Made by a program: the position numbers and the translations under genes. A stretch of 64,000 nt of DNA from positions 1-64,000 of the forward strand of contig KL197715.1 in the NCBI GenBank assembly GCA_000697665.1, written 5' to 3'. The notes under the pieces are model-generated. The model saw nothing but the letters and a program-made list of their open reading frames with translations. It did no database searches and was not told the origin of the DNA. This document shows positions 1-13,411 of this stretch, in pieces. Source of the DNA: Jaapia argillacea MUCL 33604 (taxonomy: Eukaryota > Basidiomycota > Agaricomycetes > Jaapiales > Jaapiaceae). Position 1 is the stretch's first letter. Each line of letters opens with the position of its first letter.

Positions 1-494
1 GCGTTTCGCCATTTATCGTCGTGCGCGCTGACGAGCCAGGATTCTTGCAGTACTACTCAGAGATACGGATCCCCTGCCGCCACGCCTGGCTGCCCCACTC
101 TGGAAATCGCCACCGTCGACACCGCAGCGACGACAAGCCCATGTACCGCGGTCCCCATGGGTCCCGGGCCATACTCATATCACGGCGATCGGAAAGGGTG
201 AGGCCCGGGATCAACACCGCAAGGAGATCTCACGGCATCGACATCAATGGGCTCCGCCATCCACCCCTCCAGGGTACTGGAATATCGGCTTCCCCGATAC
301 TCAGGAGGCAGCAGACATCAACCAGCAAGCGATTCACTTGCACGCTCGCAAGATGGAGAAGATAGAGTTGGAGGCAAGGTGCGAGGCCATTTTTCTCGGA
401 CGTGCTCCAGTTCAACGCGAGTTGATGGCTTGTGCAATCTCATATCTTACTTAGATCAGGCGGGAGGTACAGGAAGCGGAATAGTGCAGTGTGA
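1..494 (+). CDS. 3' end of an unidentified gene (partial, cut by window start)
   Basis: I do not recognise this gene. The best reading enters from the left edge, runs through a Pro/Thr/Ser-rich stretch (about 80-199), then uses a strong GTGAGG donor at about 200 and a CCTCCAG acceptor at about 273. Downstream it reads YWNIGFPDTQEAADINQQA followed by a charged helix (HARKMEKIELEAR). That block has the look of a conserved C-terminal motif. A further candidate intron (GTGCGA to ACTTAG) would lead to a stop at 492-494; without it the frame stops near 454. Both ends are therefore uncertain. It lies tail-to-head with the PhoD gene that starts at 829. Confidence 0.35.
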
Positions 495-828
495 AGCGCA
501 GACTGTTTGCATAGTTCACCTCTGCGTTGCTTAGTTCCTCGGACACACGTTCTCGAGCAATCTATCAAGTTTTCAGGATGACCAGTAGGCACCAGTACTC
601 CGTCTGATAGAGGACCATTTACGCACACGCATACTCGAGGAGTTGGAGAACGCTTTGTCCTTCGGATTGATGAACTTTATGTCCATGCAAAGCCGCTCAT
701 GCATGTATCGTCACCTCGTTATCAGTCACAAGCACATTGCGTCATGGCGATGCGTGCTGTTCAACAGGTTGAACCACTCCAACGTTGTCGCCCGCACAGT
801 GTACACTCTCTACTCTCTGGCAATCATT
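495..828. other. intergenic region upstream of the PhoD-type gene
   Basis: No convincing coding sequence. The short open frames here lack start context and family resemblance. It should hold the end of the preceding transcription unit and the promoter of the downstream phosphatase; I see no clear TATA box. Confidence 0.4.
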
Positions 829-3179
829 ATGAGTGTTCTACAATATGTTAATGCCCCTGTATCATGCCTCTTTCGACTCGCAACATTTGTCTTCTTGCGC
901 ATAGTTCGTCTCCTGTACTTCTTATGGTCTCTGGAATCTGCTACCATCAGACGCATTCCTCTTCTAGGTTCCAGCTCGCTTAGGACAGTACATCATCCCT
1001 TCACTATATGTGTTGTATCTGGCCTCCTATCCTCTTGCGGTGCCCCCGAAGGCTGATAAGACAGTTGGCACCGTTGCAAAGGACAGCAATGAAGCCTCTC
1101 GCACTCACGCACGTTCGGATTTTGCTCCTTCAGTGCGTAGGCCCTCGTAGCACAATGGAGAATTGGATCACCGATTATTCTTATAGGTATTCAACCGCCT
1201 GTTGACCATTATTCTGTCTCTACCTACATCGGTTCCCCTCCTACGCTTCGCCAATCTTTTGCTCAACACGGCTCTCCTCGCGGCTGCGGTGGACTTTGCT
1301 ATTCACCCCCTCTGGAGTACCGCTTCCGAGGTTGTCTTTAGCCGCGTTGGAGCTGTGTATCCTGATGCTGTGAAGATCACCGTCCGCTATCCACACCAAA
1401 ATGTCACCGATGTGAACATCCGAATCCAATGGCGACAGCTCAAGGACAGCCCTGCCCAGCAGCAGCAATGGTCCGACGGCCCGGTTGTCCATCTCTCGGA
1501 AGAACATGACTGGATTGAAACCACCAAGCTCACAGACCTGTGGCCCAGCACCTCTTACGAATGTTAGTATCATCTCATCTATGACTGTAGAGCCCCTTTG
1601 AATACTAGGTCGGACCGCTCCCTTAGACAGGCTTGCCTACGAAAACCGAACAGGCTTGCCTTATCCCGTCGCCCCTCTGCGGTTTCGGACCTTTCCAGAC
1701 CCTCGTCTAAATGCTGGCTCGCATTTTCGATTCGCTGTTTCATCTTGTGCCACCCCGAACTTTCCCTATGTGCCATTCCATGGGCAGCAGATCAAAGGTT
1801 TTGATCTATTGGCGGAGTATCTATGGCCTCGTGGGCCGTCTGCGGAGGTTAAGTCTACCATTTCACCTTCCGGTGCAAAATCCACCGAAGCCGACAACGA
1901 GGATGAAACCAGTGGTTTGGATGCTGAGCTTACCCCCTCTAAACCTACAAACACGTTGGCAGATCCCTTCACGTCAGCGTTGGATTCGCAACATTCCTTT
2001 TCACCTGTGCCACCAGCTGAATTTATGATGTTCCTCGGTGACTTCATCTATGCCGATGTTCCTGTCTATTTTGGCGACGACCAGGAATCCTACCGGCGCT
2101 TGTATCGACGGAATTTTCAGAGCGCAAGTTATCGCAAGATTTACGAAAGACTTCGTCAGTGTATTCGATTCCTTGGTGAAAAACCATCTCACATCCCAGC
2201 GTATAGCTGTGTTTCATGTCTATGATGATCATGAGGTACGGTCTCGACTCACCTTTACTGCACCGACGATCATGCATGACTCCTGCAGATTATCAACAAC
2301 TTTGTTGGCTTGGCGAACGATTCGACGCCTCCATTCCCCAATGCCTCGAGCGCGTACCAGCTCTATAATGCGGCCGCAAATTACGATACGCCGGAGGGTG
2401 GACATTACTATTATGACTTTCGACATGGAGACGTAGCATTCTTCGTCATGGATACTCGCCGGTATCGCTCGGATGTTGGACAAGAGGACCCAGCCAGCCA
2501 TACAATGCTTGGTGACAAACAACTTGCCGCTTTGTACAATTGGTTAGGGAAGGTAAGTTTTCAACCACTCTCCGAGTGCCATCCTTGCGATCATACCGCT
2601 GATGCTAACATAGGTGAACAACACTGCCACATTCAAATTCATTGCAAGCTCTGTGCCATTCACCTCCCTGTGGAAGCATGACGCAATAACCGATTCGTGG
2701 GCGGGCTTTTCCTACGAGAAAGCAGCTCTGCTGAACGCGTTGCATTCGGTACCCAATGTTATCATTCTGTCTGGTGATCGACACGAGTTTGCAGCCATTG
2801 AGTTCAATGCCGAACAGGGCCATCAAATTATTGAAGTCTCAACCAGTCCTTTGAGCATGTTCTATGTCCCATTCATCAGGACGCTGAGGATGGCCAGCGA
2901 AAATGTCATCCGAAGGCGACGAGTGTATCTCGACACAGATCAAGGGAGTAGAGAGTCAGAGGAAGGGATCTCGTTCGAGGAAGTGCCTCAGGAGCGCGTT
3001 CTCAAATATATTGCCGCAGGCAATTCGAAATGGTCAGTGGTGACAGCTAGACTTCTTCATAGTGCCAGACCTCATTCCACACTTTGTTTAGGTCGACCTT
3101 CGAGGTCGACACCCGGGATCTCAATCGACCAGTGGTACGACTTGAGGTCATAGTGGATGGAACAGCAGCATATCAGTGA
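829..3179 (+). CDS. PhoD-type metallophosphatase with N-terminal membrane segments
   Basis: Predicted PhoD-like alkaline phosphatase/phosphodiesterase, probably membrane anchored. My exon model is 829-903, 968-1132, 1187-1562, 1609-2154, 2207-2235, 2289-2552, 2614-3032 and 3092-3179. All junctions are GT-AG and the exons sum to 1962 nt, giving 653 residues with no internal stop. The first 120 or so residues contain two to three hydrophobic segments. The catalytic part shows PhoD-family metal-binding motifs: SSCATPNF, FLGDFIYAD, VFHVYDDHE, FVMDTRRYRSD and ILSGDRHEF. Introns are 46 to 64 nt. The tiny 29-nt exon encodes most of VYDDHE, which supports the splicing model because the motif is only restored when it is joined. 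Substrate is unknown; in the family it is phosphodiester or phosphomonoester. Confidence 0.9.
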
Positions 3180-3385
3180 TTAGAATCCTTCTCTCTTCGC
3201 CGCCCAGGTCCTGATCGCTCCTGATAGCCTTCATATTGCTGGAACGCCTGTGAAACTTCAGTCTTCAACATCATTGGGTGCTCTAGTCCCCCAGAGCTTC
3301 AAGGGCGTTCTCGATCGGATTGGATTGAACCCTAGCAAGTGGTTCTAGAATACGTTTTTCCCTTCTGTCCCCACACCTACGTATT
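3180..3385. other. convergent intergenic region (PhoD / PEX6 3' ends)
   Basis: About 200 bp between two converging genes. It should carry both 3' ends; no open frame here resembles an extra exon of either gene. Confidence 0.5.
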
Positions 3386-7441
<4,056 letters not shown>

Positions 7442-7622
7442 TGGGGAGTTGAACTTGGAAGGGAGTTGGCTGGTGGGAGGGCACAGTTGAATGGTGCTGG
7501 GATGTCCAAGCCGAAGGTCCACCACCGGTCAATATTTCAATGACACAGCCGTAAATGGAAACGAAAACTGTAATTTCACGCTCAACTTACCCCATCACCC
7601 GCCACCCGCTTTCACGCAAAAC
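7442..7622. promoter_or_regulatory. divergent promoter PEX6 / GAR1
   Basis: 181 bp between the two start codons. It must drive transcription both ways and hold both 5' leaders. The GAR1 side is pyrimidine/A-rich (CACCCGCCACCCGC); no TATA box is evident. Confidence 0.5.
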
Positions 7623-8482
7623 ATGAACAGAGGTGGAGGTCGAGGAATGGGTCGTGGAGGAGGTGAATCAAACACATTCGACGCCCTGTCAAGTACTGAT
7701 GACTGTTGCAGGACGAGGTGGTGGAAGAGGTGGCTACCAGCAGCGAGATTTTGGCCCTCCAGAAAGTGTCCTCGGTAAGCGTATATTGTTGACCAAGTGT
7801 CTCACCTGGCAACTGAGTTTCATCCTCTAGAGATGGGCTCCTTTATTCATGCAGTCGAAGATGAAATGCTGTGCGCCTCGCTCATGCCAGATAAAGTGCC
7901 CTACTTCAACGCTCCCATCTATCTTCAGAACAAATCTGCAATTGGAAAGGTTGACGAAATCCTCGGACCCATCAACGAGGTCTATTTCTCGGTAAAAATG
8001 GGAGAAGGGATGGTAGCCAACAGCTTCAAAAAAGGGGACAAAGTGTACATCGCCGGAGACAAGCTCCTGCCCATCGACAGATTTTTGCCCAAACCCAAAG
8101 CGGCTGGTGGTGCGTTGAACTCGAAACTTTCACTCTATTATCGCAAGCTTACGCGGAGTGACTATCAATTAGGCATTGGAAGTCAGTCTAATTACATCCA
8201 TATTCGCGCGAAGTTTCCCTCGTATACTGACTTTGTGAAACAGAAAGGGGACGGGGCGGACGAGGTGGTAGTGGTGGACCGGGACGAGGTGGCGGGAGAG
8301 GGGGACCCCCACGAGGTGGTGCACGGGGAGGACGTGGGTTTGGCTCAAGAGGTGGATTCGGGGGTGACAGGGGTGGTCGAGGTGCACCAAGAGGTGCTGG
8401 TCGCGGAGGTGGACGTGGCTTTGGCGGCGGCGGCGGGCGGGGAGGATTTGGCGGTGGTCGAGGAGGATACCGAGGATCATGA
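7623..8482 (+). CDS. GAR1: GAR1, H/ACA snoRNP core protein
   Basis: Core protein of H/ACA ribonucleoproteins, which pseudouridylate rRNA and snRNA in nucleolus and nucleus. Exons 7623-7662, 7712-7774, 7831-8109 and 8244-8482 sum to 621 nt, or 206 residues. A short N-terminal Gly/Arg region ([13 protein letters not shown], then GRGGGRGGY) precedes the Gar1 core with [41 protein letters not shown] and [20 protein letters not shown]. The C-terminus is a long RGG-rich tail ending GGYRGS. Length matches the fungal family. It converges with the Mis14-like gene, with 86 bp between stop codons. Confidence 0.95.
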
Positions 8483-8568
8483 CCCAAGGAGCTGGATGTT
8501 GTACGCTATGTCCATTTCTTTTCGTGTTGCGTTCATTTCGTGCAACGAGGATAACGAGCATGAACGTC

Positions 8569-9415
8569 TTATGGCTGGAGTGATTTTATCTCGTTGTCAA
8601 CGTTCTTAATTCGTTTGGATCGCTCTTGTTGGACTGGGACCGCCTTAGGATAGAAATGAAAGATCAAGGCGGGTTTCAGGCTTGAGAATGAGGCTCACCT
8701 GGCTCAGTTCCTCGGAGAGTGCTGACGTTTGTCTGAACGTGGATTCCATCTCAGGATAGCGATCATCGACGACTGATGAATGTGATGAGTTTCACTACGG
8801 GAAGAGATCTGGGGGCTCTCCTGGACATACCATCCGCATTGCCCAGCTCGTCATGATTCGCGTCGACGATTGCAGCCGCGAGTTCATCGTCCACCTCTCT
8901 CTGGGATTTCAAAAGTTCTTGCATGAGCTTTTCAACATCTTTTGGCGTCGACCGTCGCTTGTTGCCAATATCGTGGTCCAGCTTGAGTCGTTGGTCTGAC
9001 AAGGACCATATCCGCCTATCGAGACCCTCATCGAATGGTTCCATGTCTACTCAGGTCAGCGCTGTCAGTGTCAAGTTTGCCAGTGTTGCGATTGAAAGCA
9101 TCGCACCTTCCTCATGTTCATCGACGTCCTCAAAGTTGCGACCGTTCACGCGGAGGTTCGGTCTCGCGATATCAAAGGTACTGTTGATAAACTGGGTTTT
9201 AGGTGTAAGTACGAAGGAAGAGTAGTAGGGTGCAGGAGACTGGAAACCTGGTTCACATGACCAAGAAGGGCCTGTCGATCATGAGAAGAGGGACTAGTCG
9301 CAAGACGCTCCTCCAGCTTGTGGAGGATGGCTGCCTCGTAGTTGGCACGGACTCGTTGCCAGTCCTGTAGGGTATCCACCGAAACACGGGGTAGGTCTTC
9401 CCGTGAATTGTCCAT
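8569..9415 (-). CDS. Mis14/Nsl1-type kinetochore (MIND complex) protein
   Basis: Probable subunit of the MIND/Mis12 complex linking inner centromere to the outer kinetochore. I start at the ATG at 9415 ([12 protein letters not shown]); the frame is open upstream but has no other ATG. Family-like landmarks in order are an N-terminal helix with [12 protein letters not shown], the block [17 protein letters not shown], the [15 protein letters not shown] segment, a coiled coil ([21 protein letters not shown]), and a short C-terminal helix after an intron (GTGAGC to CCTAAG) ending at the TAA at 8569. Four or so introns. Small and fast-evolving, so the assignment rests on the [13 protein letters not shown] and EPFDE blocks. 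Confidence 0.75.
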
Positions 9416-9507
9416 GATGGAGGCAAAAGCCAAAAGCCAAAAGCCAAACTGTCGTTGATACAAATGTCGTCTATAATATTACACCGAAAGTACAAAAAAA
9501 ACCCAGA

Positions 9508-10523
9508 TCATGCTGCAAGTGCAGGTTTCGCCTTCTTCTTGACAAGCTTCACTCCGAGAGAGTTCTTCGAGTCGGCCTTTCTCTTTCGGCTGATGGACAG
9601 AGGCTTGTCAGCCAGCAGCGACTTTGTCGACTCAGACAAAAGACTCGTCACATCAGGCTCGTCGCCTTCAGCCTTCCGCTTCACCGTCAGAAAACCCTTT
9701 CCCGAGTCACCACTATCCTCAGCGGGCACCCTTGAGAATACTCTTCTCACCTCCTCTTCATCCTCTTCATCAAGCCTCTTCCTTTCCTTGTCCTCCTCAT
9801 TCTCAATCTCCTCCACCCCCAAGCTCGCCACCAAATCCACGGCCTGACCAACTCTTTCGTTGCGAGCATTGCGAGCTCTGATGTCTTGAAGGGCATCCAG
9901 AATATCCATCTCTCGCTTCGAGTCAATCGTCCGGTTCTCCAGAGCTTTCATCGGGTTACTCTCCTCTTCCTCCAACTTTGCCAATCGGTCTTCCTCCTCT
10001 ACAGCCTGTTCTTCCCTCCATGGCTCAAAGTTTCGTGATGCCCCATGTTCAGCTGCGTAATCAGTGTTTTTTGGATCCGTCTTAAACGTGATTTCGGCCG
10101 AACACAGCGTGCTGATGGCAAGAGGTCAGCCAGCGATATGCTCTCGATGCAATCCTTTTGGACGTACCACTTGATGTAAAAGCGAAAGATCTTGATGCCA
10201 TAATAGTCCTCCCCTTCGACGGTCTCCTTTCGAGCATTGAACTTCTTTCCCTTGTAGATGTATTCACCACATGTATTGCATCTCCTGCCAGCAAGGAATG
10301 TCGGATTAGAGAATGAAATGTTTAAGACAATGATATCACGACCCACATGGAGAACGGGGCCATCAGGCGGACCACTTGCTGTGCATTCTTGGGCTGCTTT
10401 CTGCGAGGGATGAGGGACGGATCAAAATCCGGGGGAATATATTTGTTCAAGACTAGAAGGAGCAATGAGGAAATGCAGCTAATATGAAAGTGTGCTGTGC
10501 AATATACCTTTGCGTTCCGACAT
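9508..10523 (-). CDS. YJU2: YJU2/CCDC94-type splicing factor (CWC16 family)
   Basis: Step-one factor that joins the spliceosome with the Prp19/NTC complex and helps place the branch helix for the first splicing reaction. The start at 10523 gives the family N-terminus [16 protein letters not shown] once the first intron is removed. Then come [20 protein letters not shown], the first Cys pair in [40 protein letters not shown] (second Cys pair, restored only by splicing the intron near 10112-10165) and the family block [21 protein letters not shown]. The C-terminal half is charged and ends with a Lys/Arg-rich tail ([19 protein letters not shown]) that could be nuclear targeting. A transposon end lies about 56 bp upstream of the ATG. 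Confidence 0.94.
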
Positions 10524-10578
10524 GGCGGAACAACGTCAAGATTTTGTGTCGGTTGCAACTTGTAACTTGACTGTAAGT

Positions 10579-10600
10579 AAGATAGGCCTCACGCAAACAC
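10579..10600. repeat. left terminal inverted repeat
   Basis: 22 bp, matching 13305-13326 in reverse complement without mismatch. Weaker similarity continues inward (CGATTACT here, CAATGACT at the other end). A TA dinucleotide sits at 10583-10584. Confidence 0.88.
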
Positions 10601-10794
10601 GATTACTTGTGACACGATGTGACCCGCACGTGAAGGGCGGGACTCCGAAAGCATCTAGCTTGCGGAGGAGGAGGAAATGGCTAGTAGATACAGTATGGAC
10701 GTACAGATACATTGATACAATATTTATAAGTTAGATTAGGGGGAAGGGGTGTATGGAATAAATCAGAACAACGAAAGTTGAAGATCACAGACTC

Positions 10795-13053
10795 TCAGCG
10801 GGAAGATTCTTGGGCAGCAAGTTCGTCGAGAATGCTGTTGGGGAGAGTTCGGTGACCACGATATTTCTTGGCAGCCCACGAGGCTTGTCTACCGTTTAAT
10901 CCCCTACGATAGGCATCCATGAAGCGCAGAGCACGAGTTGCGAAGCTATGGGAAACCGAGTCAATAATCACCCTTGCAGTGAACGAGACTCCTGAAATCA
11001 CTCACCGACGCATCTTGACAATTGAGACCGAATCTAAGGCCGCAACGACATTGTGTTCGAGATCATCCTCCGATGACGAGGGGGGATTGAGCCGATACTT
11101 TCGTTTGGCATCACCCCAACATTGCTCGATGAAGTTGAGTTCACAGTGAAATTTCAGGAGGAAAAAAACTCGATATCCACGAGTCTGGCATGCTGTCTCC
11201 AGCGTCGACGGTACATTCACGAAGTCGGGCTGATTGAAAAGAATTCGGCGGCAGCAACACTGGGTGGCCCCTTTCTCGCACTTGAATTTTGGGCACTCTG
11301 CACGGATGGTGCCAGCATCTGCAAATCCTCGTTCCTGGAGTATGATGGCCATCCCTTTGAAGATACCAGCACGAGGATGGCCATCGGGGAAGTAGAGCGA
11401 TTGCGGCCGTCCATCCGCAAATTGAGCATCCCCCATCCAGACCTTTTGCTTCAAGAGTTTCCCATTTGGGCCATAAAGCAGTTTGCCATCATCTCCAATC
11501 ACATTCGTCTCAACACCCCAGAGAGGAAAACCCTCTCGGGTGGGTGCTTTTGACATTTTCCGAGCGGAGAGTGCATCGTCAGGGCGCTTCAGATGAGTCG
11601 TGGCATTGTCGAAAATGAAGACATGATCTTCGTCTGGGCGGTGTCGATCAAGAATATCCATTGCATTTGAGACCTGTGAAAGGATGTCCTCATTCGTAAA
11701 GTAGCCTTCTCGTGACCTCCCTGCCTTGAACAGCACTCGAGCACTCTCGTCACCAAAACGTAGCCAGCCATAGTCAGCTGAGATGAAATCGGCAACCATC
11801 AAGGAAGCACCCTCCCCCTTCGGACGAGGAACAGCAGTCTCATCGCTGCGGACCCATCGAACCTTTCGCCGGTCATTAGCATAGAAGGTGGACTCATCGT
11901 GGTACCATATCACAGTCCATCGGGGCTGGGGTCGAGGTGCATCCTCACAAATCTCCTCGATCCCATCTTTCCAGACTCTTACATTCCACTGAAGCTCAGC
12001 CATTGTGGGGAGGAATACTGATTGTCGGTAAGTGACAATATCCTCGCGTTCATGGCCATCCACATATTGACCTGACAGCTCCTTCGTCCAGCGGTAGTCC
12101 ATCGTATGCATCCACCGCTGAGCGGTGGCGAGTGAGATTGTGCGTTTTAGACCATATCGTGATTTGATCTCGTCGGTGTCAAGAAACCGGACAATATCGG
12201 TGGCGGAAACCCACTTTCCAATACTCTGCAGGTGAGCATGGATTTCCTGGGCCAGATCTCCTTTATCGAGCATGGAAGCACTCCATGCGCCGTAAAGATT
12301 GAGGGGCATCTTCCCATGGTCTGCAAGGAAAGACCGATTCCATTCGCGGATCTTTTGGGCAGTGTGGGTAGATCTCTGGTGAGTGGATGCTGCTTTCAGA
12401 GAAGCTGCAATCCAAGTCAATGACTCTGAGGTGTAGATCCACAGGTGTGTCTTCATCATCCCAAGCCGAGCTCGGAGTAGGTCATCTCCCTGGAATGGAA
12501 GATGGCCTTTCCCCTTCTTTCTCCGAGGGCTCAGGATATCTTTGATATCTTTCAATGCCCTTTTCGCTTCCTCAATCGAAGGTGGAGGCTCAAACTTCCC
12601 CGAAGAGGAAGGAGCAGCCCCAAGACTGGGATTCCCTTGAGTGGGGTCATTTCTCTCGTCAATCATGCCGGCATCTCTCTCGTTCCCATCTCTCTCGCCA
12701 TCAGAGTCAATTCCTTCAGATAAGGATTCAGTGTCGTAATGAAGGGAGTTTGAAGGGCCAGCCTGAGGAAGCGGCTCAATCTCAACACCCAGGTCCACGA
12801 ATTCGTACCAGGTGGGCTTCGTGATTTCTGCGAAGGTATTTTCCATCCTTTTGACTGTTTCAGCCATCTTGACCTCTTTGTCTCGGTTCATGATGGGAGT
12901 CTCCTGCACATGCTGAGCACTCTCATTCAAGATCAATCTTTTCGGAAGACTCACATTTTCCTTATCCTCATCTGTACATATCTTTGGCTTCTTCTTGATG
13001 AAGCCTCCGAGGTTGTTGATTCGTGTAGACTCAGCCCTTTTCCTCTTGGGCAT
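10795..13053 (-). CDS. IS630/Tc1-type DDE transposase with one intron
   Basis: Exon 1 is 13053-11006, the intron 11005-10946 (GTGAGT to CATAG, 60 nt) and exon 2 10945-10795; together they give 732 residues. The first 150 or so residues are charged and probably disordered (PKRKRAES start, nuclear-targeting-like). A helix-turn-helix-like region (WVSATDIVRFLDT, then SLATAQRWMHTMDYRW) precedes the RNase-H-fold core. The catalytic acidic residues by motif are D386 (WYHDEST), D482 (FIFDNATTH) and E643 (ELNFIEQCWG). The stretch between D482 and E643 is about 160 residues, far longer than the 34 of classical Tc1/mariner, and contains a Cys cluster (CPKFKCEKGATQCCC). Exon 2 encodes the conserved-looking tail (FMDAYRRGL, KKYRGHRTLP). 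No stop or frameshift seen. Confidence 0.85.
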
Positions 13054-13304
13054 TGTCGTCAGGGAGGCGGGCGCGGTAGCGGTCCCGGGGTCTCACTCCA
13101 TTTGGTAGCATCTCGCTACTGTTTCTCTCTCTCGTGCAGATACATTGCATTTAAAAAATTCTGGTCCCGGAGAGTTCTCAATATCCATTCTACTCATCAC
13201 TCTCTGGGAGCCAAATTCTCAGTAATGTACTGTAGAGTAAACCTATAGCAAAATACTGTGTTTCGCCTGCCAAGCGTGACAGATTTCATCACGTGATAGT
13301 CATT

Positions 13305-13326
13305 GTGTTTGCGTGAGGCCTATCTT
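13305..13326. repeat. right terminal inverted repeat
   Basis: 22 bp reverse complement of 10579-10600. A TA dinucleotide sits at 13321-13322, matching a TA target duplication if the element proper ends at 13320. Confidence 0.88.
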
Positions 13327-13411
13327 TGGCTTGCCGTGGTGGCAGTCCACATGTTATGCGTGACCGTGACCTCCAGCTCTCCAAAGTCAAAGTTACTTTG
13401 TCTCCACCGAA

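Larger units (their letters stand above)
10579..13326 (-). mobile_element. DNA transposon, IS630/Tc1-mariner-like, about 2.74 kb, apparently complete
   Basis: Bounded by near-perfect inverted repeats: AAGATAGGCCTCACGCAAAC on the left (10579 on) and its reverse complement on the right (ending 13326). If the ends are taken as GGCCTCACGC (10585 and 13320), both sides are flanked by TA, the target duplication expected for IS630/Tc1. It carries one minus-strand gene encoding a DDE transposase with a single intron and no break. I see no second gene. Intact ends, intact reading frame and near-identical TIRs suggest a recent insertion. Confidence 0.85.
10524..13411. promoter_or_regulatory. bidirectional promoter of YJU2 and DHX35, split by a transposon
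   Basis: The two start codons point away from each other. Removing the element at 10579-13326 leaves only about 140 bp (55 bp on the YJU2 side and 85 bp on the helicase side), typical of the other head-to-head gene pairs in this window (84 to 205 bp). The insertion therefore sits inside what was a compact shared promoter. Confidence 0.6.

Noticed and set aside
21-365. 114-residue frame at the left edge
   Set aside because: Arg/His-rich composition typical of a shadow frame; the alternative spliced reading gives a far more protein-like end.
8169-8561. Pro/His-rich minus-strand frames opposite GAR1
   Set aside because: Shadows of the RGG-coding C-terminus of GAR1 read backwards.
10999-13248. 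Plus-strand frames inside the transposon as a second element gene
   Set aside because: They overlap the transposase on the opposite strand and show no domain; the element appears to carry one gene.
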